DNA of 27,601 nucleotides from Eubacteriales Family XIII. Incertae Sedis bacterium (GCA_031255695.1 JAIRSA010000187.1:1-27601); one strand, 5' to 3'. Counted from the stretch's first letter, positions 14,264 to 22,848 are shown. The notes: a model not told the origin generated them from the letters alone. Translations and numbers: made by a program.

Positions 14264-15579
14264 TAGTCCAGGCCTTCGCGCTTGCTGAACACAGTCAGGA
14301 GGGCATTGACGACGAAGGCCAGGGCCGCGACGGCGATGACCATTATAAAGGATGTGAAATATTCGCCGCCTGCCGCTTCCTGGAGCCTGCTCGACATGAG
14401 AGGCCCGACGATGCCGGCCACGGCGAAGCCGAAAGTCGCTGCGCCCAGTATGACCTGGAAATTCTGCGGGCCGTAGAACCTGTTGACCACGGCCGAGAGC
14501 AGCGTGGTGGTCCCGCCGTAGCTTGTGCCGATCAGGGGCAGGCCGATATAGATGAAGGCTGCCGATTCGCTGATGGCCCCGAACAGCAGCGAGAGCCCGC
14601 CCAGAAGCATGATGGCTGTGTTAAGGGCCATGGCGTTCCTGCGCCCTATCAGGTCGTGGAGCGTGCCGATGAGGGGGCGCCCGACGCCGTTGAAGAGGGA
14701 GACTATGAGCCCAAGCGTGGCAAGCATGCCATAGCGCGCCGCTATCGGAGCGGCGCTGTTTATGACGAGCAGGCCGCAGACGCACATCAGGATATTCCAG
14801 ATGAACAGCATCCAGAAGGGCGGCCGCGCCGCAGCCTCCCTGAGCGTCAGGTTCCTAGGCGCCGGTTTGGCGGCGCCGGCGCCGCCAGCTTGCCCTTGGG
14901 CGCCAGATGCCCCGGCGCCGCCAGCCTGCCCTTGGGCCGCGGGCTGCCTGGGCGCGCCTGCGGCCGGCACAGGCGCACCGCCCGCCAGATCATGCGGCCC
15001 TGGGATTTTGACGAAAAATGAGCCGGCGATCAGGACTGTGGCCATAAGCGCGCCCAGTATGGGGAACACCATGGCTATGCTCATATGCTGCACAAGGACA
15101 TTGACGAGGTTGCCAAGCAAAAGCCCGCCTATGCCGAAGCCCAGAAGCAAGACCCCTGCCGCCATGCCCGTCCTGCCGGGGAACCAGCGCGTGACGGTGC
15201 CGATCAGGGTATTGTAGGCGAGGCCTACGCCGCCCCCGCCGAAAACGCCATAAAAGATGTACAGCACCCAGAGGCTCTTTGTGGGCGCCCCTGCGTCCAT
15301 CAGCAATGCGATCATCATGAAGCCTGCAAATATGATTGCAGCCGAAATCAGGATGATCGTCCTGTGCTTGATCCTGGCGGCCAGCTTTCCCGCGCTGAAG
15401 CCGCCTATGCAGAAAAAAACGATGGAAACCGTAAAAGTCATTGAGATCTGTGTCGCCGTCCAATCCGCGTAGATCGCCGTGAGCGGGCTGCGGAAAATGG
15501 ACCAGGCGTAAATAAGGCCCAGGAAGAGAAGCATGACAGTCCCGGCCGAGAGATAGATAATGCGCTTATTGTTTTTCAT
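14263..15579 (-). CDS. MFS transporter, OFA (oxalate/formate antiporter) family
   Basis: This 438-aa, 12-helix protein has the start typical of OFA-family transporters (LGLIYAWSIFRSPLTAIY) and the glycine-rich GGGGVGLAYNTLIGTVTRWF and PGRTGMAAG motifs between helices 4 and 5. The family exchanges small organic anions across the cytoplasmic membrane. The substrate here cannot be told, but a fermentation acid is plausible. The central cytoplasmic loop (about residues 200-245) is enlarged with a repeated Ala/Gly/Gln motif, GAQGQAGGAGA, encoded by a ~36-bp DNA repeat near 14875-14940. A -35/-10 pair lies 150 bases upstream. The ATG has only a G-rich SD (GGGGGC) very close by. Confidence 0.88.
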   Translation of the reverse strand: MKNNKRIIYLSAGTVMLLFLGLIYAWSIFRSPLTAIYADWTATQISMTFTVSIVFFCIGGFSAGKLAARIKHRTIILISAAIIFAGFMMIALLMDAGAPTKSLWVLYIFYGVFGGGGVGLAYNTLIGTVTRWFPGRTGMAAGVLLLGFGIGGLLLGNLVNVLVQHMSIAMVFPILGALMATVLIAGSFFVKIPGPHDLAGGAPVPAAGAPRQPAAQGQAGGAGASGAQGQAGGAGAAKPAPRNLTLREAAARPPFWMLFIWNILMCVCGLLVINSAAPIAARYGMLATLGLIVSLFNGVGRPLIGTLHDLIGRRNAMALNTAIMLLGGLSLLFGAISESAAFIYIGLPLIGTSYGGTTTLLSAVVNRFYGPQNFQVILGAATFGFAVAGIVGPLMSSRLQEAAGGEYFTSFIMVIAVAALAFVVNALLTVFSKREGLD

Positions 15580-15734
15580 TATGCCCCCATATGCATCGGT
15601 GTTGATGAGTTAACGTATACCCCTGGGTGCCGCGCGGGGGCGTGTTCCAGGGCCTCTAGACTGAGGAACCCGGACTTCATGCCCCTAGGCGCTGTGCGGT
15701 GGCAAGGCCCGGCCGCAGCTACGCACCCAAGAAT
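15580..15734 (-). other. Structured-looking 5' leader of the MFS gene
   Basis: About 150 bases separate the promoter from the start codon. The stretch contains an interrupted inverted repeat gttcc...ggaac around a tctaga core (15650-15680) and GC-rich complementary segments near 15620-15645. No known riboswitch consensus was recognised, and no gene is supported. Confidence 0.3.
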
Positions 15735-15763
15735 AGTATAACATGCAGATGCCGCCAAAGCAA
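15735..15763 (-). promoter_or_regulatory. Promoter of the MFS transporter gene
   Basis: On the minus strand TTGCTT (15763-15758) and TATACT (15740-15735) are separated by 17 bases. It lies upstream of the transporter and back to back with the promoter at 15796. Confidence 0.6.
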
Positions 15764-15795
15764 ACGCCATACACTGCAGAAGGCTCTATTTCTTG

Positions 15796-15824
15796 TTGTA
15801 CTTACTGCCTCAACCTGCTATAAT
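15796..15824 (+). promoter_or_regulatory. Promoter of the AlbA_2 regulator/rtcB module
   Basis: TTGTAC (15796-15801) and TATAAT (15819-15824) are separated by 17 bases, about 125 bases before the regulator's start codon. A near-duplicate of this promoter and its flanks lies at 25479-25610. Confidence 0.7.
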
Positions 15825-15949
15825 ATGGAAATAGACACAGGCCCAAGAAGACGGGAGAAGATTAGTGATAGTTAGCCATAAAAGCTGATATATATTTGCC
15901 TGATAAAGTGGATGGAAAAGGATGATAAAGTTTTAGGAGAGATGCCGGA

Positions 15950-17362
15950 ATGGTAAAGACAACGCAGGAACAATTCATAATGTGGTTGGAATCAGCACAT
16001 GAGGATCAACAACTCGAATTCAAAGAGGCAAAGAATCAGATGTCAGAAGAAGATGTTTGCAAGTATTGTGTGGCTATCGCTAACGAAGGCGGCGGGCAGA
16101 TGATACTTGGCGTTACTGATAAAATTCCTAGACGGACAGTGGGGACATTGGCATTCCAAAACATTATCAAAACCACACAACGTTTGCAGCAGTTACTCGG
16201 GTTTCGTGTGGATGTGGAAGAATTTTTTTATGATGGCAACAGGGTTGTGATCTTTCATATTACATCAAGACCAAGCGGAACAGCGTTGAATTATAAAGGT
16301 CAATATTTGATGCGATGTGGCGCGCAACTTCTTCCTATGGGAGATGAGCAATTAAGAAAAATTCATTTTGAATCGAAAGAAGCATGGCTTAATGAGCGTT
16401 TCGATTTGAAATATTCCCCGCAGGACGTTATAGAACTGCTTGATACGCAGGCTTTCTTTGAGTTATTGCACCAGACTTATCCGACAGAGCGCGGTAGCGT
16501 ATTGGAAAAGTTGGAGCAGGAACAATTGATATTTAGCCATGGCGAAGGTTACCTGATTAGCAGAATATGCGCATTGCTGTTTGCAAAACGGCTATCTGAT
16601 TTTGCGGGTCTGGAACGAAAGGCTCCGAGGGTTATAGTATATAGAGGCACAGACAAACTCGGAACTGTATTAGACCAGCTGGAAACGAAAGGCTATGCAG
16701 TTGGATTTCAGGGGCTTATAGGATTCATCGCATCCCAACTCCCGCGCAACGAAGCAATACAGGACTCTATTAGACGTGAAGTGACACTTGTTCCGGATGT
16801 TGTAATCAGAGAGCTTGTAGCCAACGCGCTTATACATCAGTGTTTCGACATATCGGGGGCTTCGGTCATGATAGAGATATACTCTAACAGAGTGGAAATA
16901 TCCAATCCGGGCGAGCCTGTTGTGCCGCTGCGACGCTTTATTGACAGCTATAGATCAAGAAATGAGCGGCTTGCCGATATTATGCGGCGTATTGGAATCT
17001 GTGAGGAGAAAGGTAGTGGTATAGACCGCGTTATTGCTACTGTTGAAGTGTATCAGTTGCCAGCCCCGGAATTTACGAGCACATTTGATCGTACAGTTGT
17101 TAAATTGTTTGGGTACAAGCCATTTGACGAAATGTCCCGCGATGAACGCATCCGTGCTTGTTATCAGCATGCCTGCCTGAAATGGGTAATGAACGAACAG
17201 ATGACCAACAAGTCTCTTCGGGAACGATTCAAAATATCTGAGGGGAAGAGCGCTATCATCTCACAGGTCATCTCATTCACCACTGATGCAAAGTTGATAA
17301 AAACCGATTATACGGCCGGGGGCTCGCGAAAATTTGCAAGATATCTTCCGTACTGGGCATAG
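15950..17362 (+). CDS. AlbA_2 (Schlafen-like) domain protein with HATPase-type C-terminal region
   Basis: The 470-aa protein starts with an AlbA_2 domain (QLEFKEAKNQMSEEDVCKYC, then VAIANEGGGQMILGVTD, residues 20-60). Its C-terminal half has the COG2865 signature: VIRELVANALIHQCF, then VEISNPGEPV and EEKGSGIDRVI, a GHKL-type ATPase fold related to the end of RecG-like regulators. A winged-helix-like segment closes the protein. Such proteins are predicted transcription regulators or stress and defence factors; the target is unknown. It is much less GC-rich than most genes in the window, which suggests transfer. AGGAGA lies 9 bases before the ATG. It is 303 bases upstream of rtcB in the same direction, and the two may form one module. 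Confidence 0.85.
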   Translation: MVKTTQEQFIMWLESAHEDQQLEFKEAKNQMSEEDVCKYCVAIANEGGGQMILGVTDKIPRRTVGTLAFQNIIKTTQRLQQLLGFRVDVEEFFYDGNRVVIFHITSRPSGTALNYKGQYLMRCGAQLLPMGDEQLRKIHFESKEAWLNERFDLKYSPQDVIELLDTQAFFELLHQTYPTERGSVLEKLEQEQLIFSHGEGYLISRICALLFAKRLSDFAGLERKAPRVIVYRGTDKLGTVLDQLETKGYAVGFQGLIGFIASQLPRNEAIQDSIRREVTLVPDVVIRELVANALIHQCFDISGASVMIEIYSNRVEISNPGEPVVPLRRFIDSYRSRNERLADIMRRIGICEEKGSGIDRVIATVEVYQLPAPEFTSTFDRTVVKLFGYKPFDEMSRDERIRACYQHACLKWVMNEQMTNKSLRERFKISEGKSAIISQVISFTTDAKLIKTDYTAGGSRKFARYLPYWA

Positions 17363-17665
17363 GCTTATTTAATGCGTATGTGTGAAATGAGGGCGGCAGT
17401 AGCCGAAAAGCGCATATTATCAATGGTTTTCTTATTTAATCGCAAACATTTGTTTGTGGACTGAACGATTGAAATATATGGAAATTTAATTTAAGCGCAA
17501 TATGCTGTAGAACGGTCTTAATAGATAGAATCTTTGCGATACCAACGGTTTGCTTATTTAAAGACAATCTGTTGTGGCGGGGTTCTTCATGCTTGAAGCG
17601 GGCAAAATATGGATACAAGAATAGTAAGCAAACGTTTGGCAGCATGGGGTAAATGGAGGGGCGAT
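17363..17665 (+). other. AT-rich spacer between the AlbA_2 gene and rtcB
   Basis: No gene is supported in these 303 bases. They hold three copies of cttattta[a] (17364, 17431 and 17553) and an inverted pair atcgcaaa (17439) / tttgcgat (17533) about 90 bases apart. The end carries the strong rtcB SD (ggagggg). The sequence is AT-rich like the gene before it, and its first 30 bases recur at 25619-25647. A leader or operator role is possible; no clear -35/-10 pair was found. Confidence 0.5.
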
Positions 17666-18868
17666 ATGATCAAGGTAACGGGGCAGTTCAACACTGCAAT
17701 CTGCTACACGGGCGGGCTTGAACCTGCCGCCGAAGCGCAGATAAAGGCGGTATGCGACCGCGAGGAATTCGCGGGCTGCAAGATCAGGATAATGCCGGAC
17801 GTCCACGCAGGCATGGGCTGCACCATAGGGACGACGATGACTATTTCCGACAAGATCGTGCCGGGCATGGTAGGCGTGGACATAGGTTGCGGCATGGAGA
17901 CCGTGGAAATAGCGGAGCGCGGGATCGACTTCGCCGCGTTGGACAGGCTCATACGGAGCGAGATACCTTGCGGGCGCGAGATCCGCAAAATTGAACACGC
18001 GCTGAATGCGGAGATCGACCTGAATGCGCTGCACTGCGTTTCGGAAGTCAATGTTGCGCGGGCGAGGCGGAGCATCGGGACGCTTGGCGGCGGCAACCAT
18101 TTCATAGAGATTGACCGCAGCGACAGCGGTGGGCTGTATCTAGTCGTCCATTCGGGCAGCCGCCACATCGGCAATGAGGTCGCGCGGTGGTATCAGGAGG
18201 AGGCATACCGCGCTCTCTGCGGCAGGGCCAAAAATCAGATCGCGGAAATGATCGCGTCGATGAAGGCCGAGGGGCGAGAGCGTGAAATCGCCGAGACCAT
18301 AAAACGGCTAAAGAATGTGGAAAACGACACCATACCAAAGGACTTGGCCTACGTCAGCGGCACCCTGTTTGACAGCTACATCCACGATATGAAGATCATA
18401 CAGCAGTTTGCAGTGTTGAACCGCAGGGCGATGGCTGAGGTCATACTGCGGGGGATGGGCCTGACAGAGATCGGCCGCTTCACGACCATACACAACTATA
18501 TCGACACGGATTCCATGGTATTGCGGAAGGGTTCGGTGTCGGCGGATCGCGGCGAGCGGCTGCTGATCCCGATCAACATGCGCGACGGCAGCCTGATCTG
18601 CGTCGGGCGCGGCAATGACGAGTGGAACCGTTCTGCGCCCCACGGCGCCGGCCGGCTGATGAGCCGAACGGCGGCGCTCAAAATGCTGTCTATGGATGAG
18701 TATAAATCCGAAATGAGCGGCGTGTTCACCACAAGCGTCAGCCGCGACACGCTCGACGAGGCGCCGATGGCCTACAAGCCGATGGACGAGATCATATCGC
18801 ATATCGCCCCGACCGCCGAAGTTGTCGAGCGGCTGCGCCCAGTCTACAATTTCAAAGCTAGCGAATAA
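17666..18868 (+). CDS. rtcB: RNA-splicing ligase RtcB
   Basis: This 400-aa protein belongs to the RtcB family, which joins RNA 2',3'-cyclic-phosphate (or 3'-phosphate) ends to 5'-OH ends using GTP and Mn2+. Metal and guanylate-binding motifs are visible: MPDVHAGMGC (43-52), VGVDIGCGM (69-77), GGGNHFIEI (141-149), VHSGSRHIGN (161-170) and NRSAPHGAGR (321-330), where His326 is the residue expected to carry GMP. The length fits the shorter RtcB subgroup. The ATG at 17666 has GGAGGGG 5 bases upstream; 19 further in-frame codons upstream lack support. The neighbour is an AlbA_2 regulator and not the sigma-54 regulator RtcR. A truncated second allele lies at 25648-25919. Confidence 0.95.
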   Translation: MIKVTGQFNTAICYTGGLEPAAEAQIKAVCDREEFAGCKIRIMPDVHAGMGCTIGTTMTISDKIVPGMVGVDIGCGMETVEIAERGIDFAALDRLIRSEIPCGREIRKIEHALNAEIDLNALHCVSEVNVARARRSIGTLGGGNHFIEIDRSDSGGLYLVVHSGSRHIGNEVARWYQEEAYRALCGRAKNQIAEMIASMKAEGREREIAETIKRLKNVENDTIPKDLAYVSGTLFDSYIHDMKIIQQFAVLNRRAMAEVILRGMGLTEIGRFTTIHNYIDTDSMVLRKGSVSADRGERLLIPINMRDGSLICVGRGNDEWNRSAPHGAGRLMSRTAALKMLSMDEYKSEMSGVFTTSVSRDTLDEAPMAYKPMDEIISHIAPTAEVVERLRPVYNFKASE

Positions 18869-18891
18869 CGGCGCCCATGCCCCGCTATGCG

Positions 18892-18935
18892 CGTGCCGGG
18901 CGAGCGCCGGCCGCGCGGGGGAATCGCCCGGCACG
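18892..18935 (+). terminator. Strong hairpin downstream of rtcB
   Basis: A perfect 12-bp inverted repeat, cgtgccgggcga / tcgcccggcacg, with a 20-base GC-rich loop lies 23 bases after the rtcB stop. No T-run follows, so it may terminate poorly or stabilise the 3' end. Confidence 0.5.
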
Positions 18936-19171
18936 CTGATGCAGAAAACCTGATGACAGGGCAGGCAAGCACCACCGCAATCCGTACTATAGGCTGCTGC
19001 GTTCTGCGGCCCAAGCTGGGCAAGCCCCGCCAGCTTGGGCTGGCAGCGCGATTATCCGTTACCGCCCCGCCAGCCATCTGCCGGCTATCTGCTGAATTGC
19101 GTCGGGCCGGCGGGGCAATGCATTGATTCATTGGCTTATGCCTAGGATCAAGCGTAGTAAGGAGGTGCATT
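18936..19171 (+). other. Spacer before the GH43 gene with two further inverted repeats
   Basis: A perfect 10-bp inverted repeat cccaagctgg / ccagcttggg lies at 19010-19039, and an imperfect one (gccccgcc / ggcggggc) spans about 19063-19113. The stretch ends with the SD aaggaggt (19159-19166) for the next gene. No gene and no convincing promoter could be seen. Confidence 0.5.
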
Positions 19172-22100
19172 TTGAAGACCAAACTGTTATTCCCAATGTT
19201 CGTGGCGCTGGCGTGCCTGCTCTTTATGTCGGCAGGCGCGGTTTATGGCGCCGAAGGCGACGTGCCGCCGCGGCTGGATCGGGTCGCATTCATGACAGAG
19301 GCCGGCGACCAGACGCAGATCGGGCTGATCGGCGCCGAATCGGCCAGCTGGAGTTCCGACAATGCCGCCGTGGCCGAGGTTGACGGGAACGGGCTCGTCA
19401 CCGCGACAGGCAAGGGCGACGCGACCATTACGGCCGATGTGGGCGGGACGCGGCTGACGTGCATCGTGTCCGTAGGCTACAAAGGCATGAACCCGGCATT
19501 GCCGCCATCCTGGCGACTGTTCGTGCCCGACGGCGAGCCGCGCAATTTTGACGGGGTCATGTATGTCTACGGCTCGAAAGACATCTATGGCCAGGGCTCA
19601 TGCTCCGACAGCTACCATGTCATCTACAGCGCGGATCTGGTCCATTGGACCGACGCGGGCGAGTCCTTCAGCGTCCGGGATCTGCCGCCCGGCAACGAGC
19701 GTATGACCAGGCTCTGGGCACCCGACTGCGTCTACAACCCCGTCACGCAGAAATATTACCTTTTCTCATGCGGCCGGGATCAGGACGGGAAATACTTCAT
19801 CGCCGAGAGCGACGTGCCCACTGGTCCGTTCACTAACGCCAAGGAGATCACCTACATGGGCGAGCGGATCGGCAACATCGATCCAGGCGTCCTGGTTGAC
19901 GACGACGGGACGATGTGGCTGGCGATAGCGGGGACGGAGGCGCAGGAACGCCCCATGCCGTTCGGCGGCAGGTTCCGGTACGGCAAGCTCGACCCCGCGA
20001 CGGGCTATTCCACAGTCGTCGAGGGCAGCGTGATAGACGTCCACGACGCCATGATCGCGGACGGCTTCCACCCATTTGAGGGGCCGTCGCTCAGGAAATT
20101 CAACGGCACATACTATCTGATCTACGTTTCGTCGCGGGACGGCGCCATAGCGCCATCCAGGATAAGCTACCTCTACAGCGGCGATATCAGCAAGAACGAG
20201 TGGAAATACGGCGGCACGCTCATCGACACATACGATCTGCTCGCAAATGTGAATGTGCATGGCTCCATAGAGTATTTCAATGGCGAATACTACATATCAT
20301 ACCACAGGCTGACGCCCGGCGTGGGTTCGCGCTCCTTTGTAATGGAAAAAATTTCCATGGACGCCGACGGCAAGTTCATACAGGCCAAGGTCAGTTCCTC
20401 CGGCGCCAAAGGCTCGTTCAATTTGGGCGAGGACATCAAGGCCGCCAGCGCCTGCGTGCTGTCGGGCGGACGGAACGACAGGCGCTTCGCTTCGAGGCCG
20501 GCGAATACGTCCCCCACAGGCTATGAGCAATACGCCTACGGCTATTTCAATGCGCCGGGGCAATACTTCGGGTTTAGCTCGCTGAATTTCGGATTCTCCG
20601 CGAGGCTGGCGTACATAACGGCGAAGACGACGGCTCCTGGTGCTGTCGTCGAGTTCAGCACCGCCCCGGACGGCCCCGCCTTCGCCACATTTGAATTGCC
20701 GGATACCGGCAATGAGTGGCAGGAATTTTCATCAGCTGTGACTGGTTTCGTGTGGTTCGTCCAGGACGTGTATGTGCGGCTTAGGGATGCACCGGAGTCA
20801 GGGCGGGTGGATTTCGAGCAGTTCAGCGTCAACAACCGGCCTAAGGTCGATCCAAACACGCCACGGCTGGACCGCATCGCGTTCATGACCGAGATCGGCG
20901 AAGAGACCCAGATATCCATATCGGGCAATCCCGGGCCCGTGGCATGGAGTTCTGACAATGAGGCCGTTGCGACTGTGGACGGCAGCGGGCTGGTGGCCGC
21001 TGTAGGCAAAGGCGACGCCACCATTACGGCGGAGACGGGCAAATACAAGGTCACCTGCATCGTGTCCGTCGGCTATGAGGGGCAGAACCCTGTCCTGCCG
21101 CCGTCATGGCGCCTGTACGTGCCGGACGGCGAGCCGCATAACTTCAACGGGGTCATGTACGTCTACGGCTCCAGGGATCCATACGGTTCAGGTTCGTGTT
21201 CGGAGAACTACCATTCGATATATTCGACGGATCTGATACATTGGACCGACGCCGGCGTGTCGTTCTCGCTCGACGACCTCCCGCCAGGGAACGAGGCTGT
21301 GTCCGCGCTATGGGCGCCGGACTGCTTCTACGACCCCGCGACGGATAAGTACTATCTGCTGTCATGCGGCACGGACTATGACGGCAAGTATTTCATAGCG
21401 AGCAGCGATTCCCCTAGCGGCCCGTTCAAAAACGCCAAGGAGATCACGTATCAGGGCCAGCAGATCGGCAACATAGATCCGGGCGCGCTGGTCGATGACG
21501 ACGGCACCATATGGCTGGCCATCGCAGGGAACGAGTCGCAGGAGCGCCCCATGCCGTTCGGCGGGCGGTTCCGCTATGGCAAGCTCGATCCCGCGACCGG
21601 GTATACGACTGTGGTGGACGGCAGCGTGATAGACGTGGAAGACACCATGTACGCCGACGGCTTCCATCCCTTCGAGGGCCCGTCCCTCAGGAAATTCAAC
21701 GGGATATACTACATGATCTATGTGTCGTCCCGTGATGGCGCCATCGCGCCTTCGAGGCTCAGCTATCTCTATACAGACGACATCGGCAAAGGCGAATGGA
21801 CATATGGCGGCACGATTGTCGATACATACGATCTGTTGAGAAATGTCAATGTGCATGGTTCCATTGAGTACTATAAGGGCGAGTACTACGCCGGTTTCCA
21901 CCGCCTGACGCCGGGCGTGGGTTCCAGGTCGTACCAGATGGAAAAGCTCACGATCAACCCTGACGGCTCGATCCAGCAGGCCGGGCTGACATCGTCCGGG
22001 CCCAAAGGGGCATTCGTGCTGGGCGAGCGCATCCAGGCGGCCAGCGCCTTCATGCTCTCCGGCGGGAGGGAAGATCTGCGCTTCGCCGCCAGGCCGGCCG

Positions 22101-22678
22101 AGACATCCCCAACGGGCTACGAGCAGTATGCCTACGGCTATTTCGATGCCGTGGGGCAGCATATGGGCTACCGCTACATTGATTTCGGCGAGGCGGCAGG
22201 CGGTTCCATCCTGGCCTCGGTCAGGACGGCCGGCAGCGGCGCGGTGCTGACGTTCAAGGACGCCCCAGACGGGGAGGTTATCGCAGCGTTTAGCCTGCCG
22301 GACACCAAGGGCGAATGGCAGACAGTGGCGGGCGGCATTGTGGACGGGCCCGCCGGCCTGCAGGAAGTCTATGTGGAGCTGACGGCGCCGCCTTCAGCCG
22401 GGCGCGTGGATCTCGACTGGTTCTCGTTCGGCGGCAAGGCGACGCGTGCGGAGATCGAGGCGCCTGCGCGCATAAACACGCGCTTGAAGGCACCGGTGCA
22501 GCTTGATTTCCTGATAGACGGGGCGGGCTACGAGTTCAGGTCCTCAAATCCGGGCGTGGCGAGGGTGGACTATAATGGGCTGGTCACGCCGGTCCGCGCC
22601 GGCAATGCGGTCATAAGCATAAGGACGCTCGACGGGAGCGGGCTGGTCGATTCAGTCATGATCAACGTCACGCCATAG
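19172..22678 (+). CDS. Secreted twin glycoside hydrolase family 43 protein with CBM6 and Big2 domains
   Basis: The TTG start at 19172 is set by a strong SD (aaggaggt) 5 bases upstream and by the signal peptide that follows (LLFPMFVALACLLFMSAGAV). The mature protein is two ~531-residue units in tandem, each with a Big2 Ig-like domain (ASWSSDNAAVAEVDGNGLV), a GH43 five-bladed propeller and a CBM6-like module (TSPTGYEQYAYGYF to the end of the unit). A last Big2 domain ends the protein. GH43-type residues appear in both units: LWAPDC (Asp185 in unit 1), NIDPG (Asp237) and FEGPS, the likely acid Glu303 and its counterpart Glu834. GH43 enzymes remove arabinose or xylose from plant polysaccharides. 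No LPXTG or SLH anchor is seen. The exact substrate is unknown. Confidence 0.9.
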   Translation: MKTKLLFPMFVALACLLFMSAGAVYGAEGDVPPRLDRVAFMTEAGDQTQIGLIGAESASWSSDNAAVAEVDGNGLVTATGKGDATITADVGGTRLTCIVSVGYKGMNPALPPSWRLFVPDGEPRNFDGVMYVYGSKDIYGQGSCSDSYHVIYSADLVHWTDAGESFSVRDLPPGNERMTRLWAPDCVYNPVTQKYYLFSCGRDQDGKYFIAESDVPTGPFTNAKEITYMGERIGNIDPGVLVDDDGTMWLAIAGTEAQERPMPFGGRFRYGKLDPATGYSTVVEGSVIDVHDAMIADGFHPFEGPSLRKFNGTYYLIYVSSRDGAIAPSRISYLYSGDISKNEWKYGGTLIDTYDLLANVNVHGSIEYFNGEYYISYHRLTPGVGSRSFVMEKISMDADGKFIQAKVSSSGAKGSFNLGEDIKAASACVLSGGRNDRRFASRPANTSPTGYEQYAYGYFNAPGQYFGFSSLNFGFSARLAYITAKTTAPGAVVEFSTAPDGPAFATFELPDTGNEWQEFSSAVTGFVWFVQDVYVRLRDAPESGRVDFEQFSVNNRPKVDPNTPRLDRIAFMTEIGEETQISISGNPGPVAWSSDNEAVATVDGSGLVAAVGKGDATITAETGKYKVTCIVSVGYEGQNPVLPPSWRLYVPDGEPHNFNGVMYVYGSRDPYGSGSCSENYHSIYSTDLIHWTDAGVSFSLDDLPPGNEAVSALWAPDCFYDPATDKYYLLSCGTDYDGKYFIASSDSPSGPFKNAKEITYQGQQIGNIDPGALVDDDGTIWLAIAGNESQERPMPFGGRFRYGKLDPATGYTTVVDGSVIDVEDTMYADGFHPFEGPSLRKFNGIYYMIYVSSRDGAIAPSRLSYLYTDDIGKGEWTYGGTIVDTYDLLRNVNVHGSIEYYKGEYYAGFHRLTPGVGSRSYQMEKLTINPDGSIQQAGLTSSGPKGAFVLGERIQAASAFMLSGGREDLRFAARPAETSPTGYEQYAYGYFDAVGQHMGYRYIDFGEAAGGSILASVRTAGSGAVLTFKDAPDGEVIAAFSLPDTKGEWQTVAGGIVDGPAGLQEVYVELTAPPSAGRVDLDWFSFGGKATRAEIEAPARINTRLKAPVQLDFLIDGAGYEFRSSNPGVARVDYNGLVTPVRAGNAVISIRTLDGSGLVDSVMINVTP

Positions 22679-22694
22679 GCGGGCGCAGGCTTTT

Positions 22695-22721
22695 GCGGGC
22701 AGCGGCCCCTGCGCTGCCCGC
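22695..22721 (+). terminator. Hairpin downstream of the GH43 gene
   Basis: A perfect 10-bp stem, gcgggcagcg / cgctgcccgc, with a 7-base loop lies 17 bases after the stop codon. It is the likely 3' end of the transcript, though no T-run follows. Confidence 0.55.
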
Positions 22722-22732
22722 GCATCCAGTTT

Positions 22733-22829
22733 GAGGCAGCAGGCACCGGCCCTCTCAGGCAGCATATACAGCAGGCACCAGGCCTCCCGCAGGCAGCACA
22801 CACAGCAGACGCCAGGCCCCCGCAGGCAG
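22733..22829. repeat. Degenerate 33-34-bp tandem repeats (caggcagca units)
   Basis: Units beginning caggcagc start at 22756, 22790 and 22823 (spacing 34 and 33), with a shortened unit starting at 22733. Each carries cagcag-type and ccaggcc motifs. The third unit falls into the loop of the following hairpin. Confidence 0.65.
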
Positions 22830-22848
22830 CGAGGGGCCTGGCGTCTGC
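22805..22848. terminator. 16-bp perfect inverted repeat between convergent genes
   Basis: The arms gcagacgccaggcccc and ggggcctggcgtctgc are exact reverse complements around a 12-base loop. It lies just after the stop of the minus-strand nuclease-like gene (22861), so it is probably a bidirectional terminator for both convergent genes. Confidence 0.6.

Noticed and set aside
15615..15645. T-box-like sequence gggtgccgcg upstream of the AlbA_2 gene
   Set aside because: It only partly fits the T-box consensus, lacks specifier and terminator stems, and lies before the downstream gene's own promoter at 15796.
19123..19383. An 86-aa ORF overlapping the start of the GH43 gene
   Set aside because: The SD at 19159 fits the TTG of the GH43 gene, whose product begins with a signal peptide. 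The other frame is Arg-rich shadow sequence.
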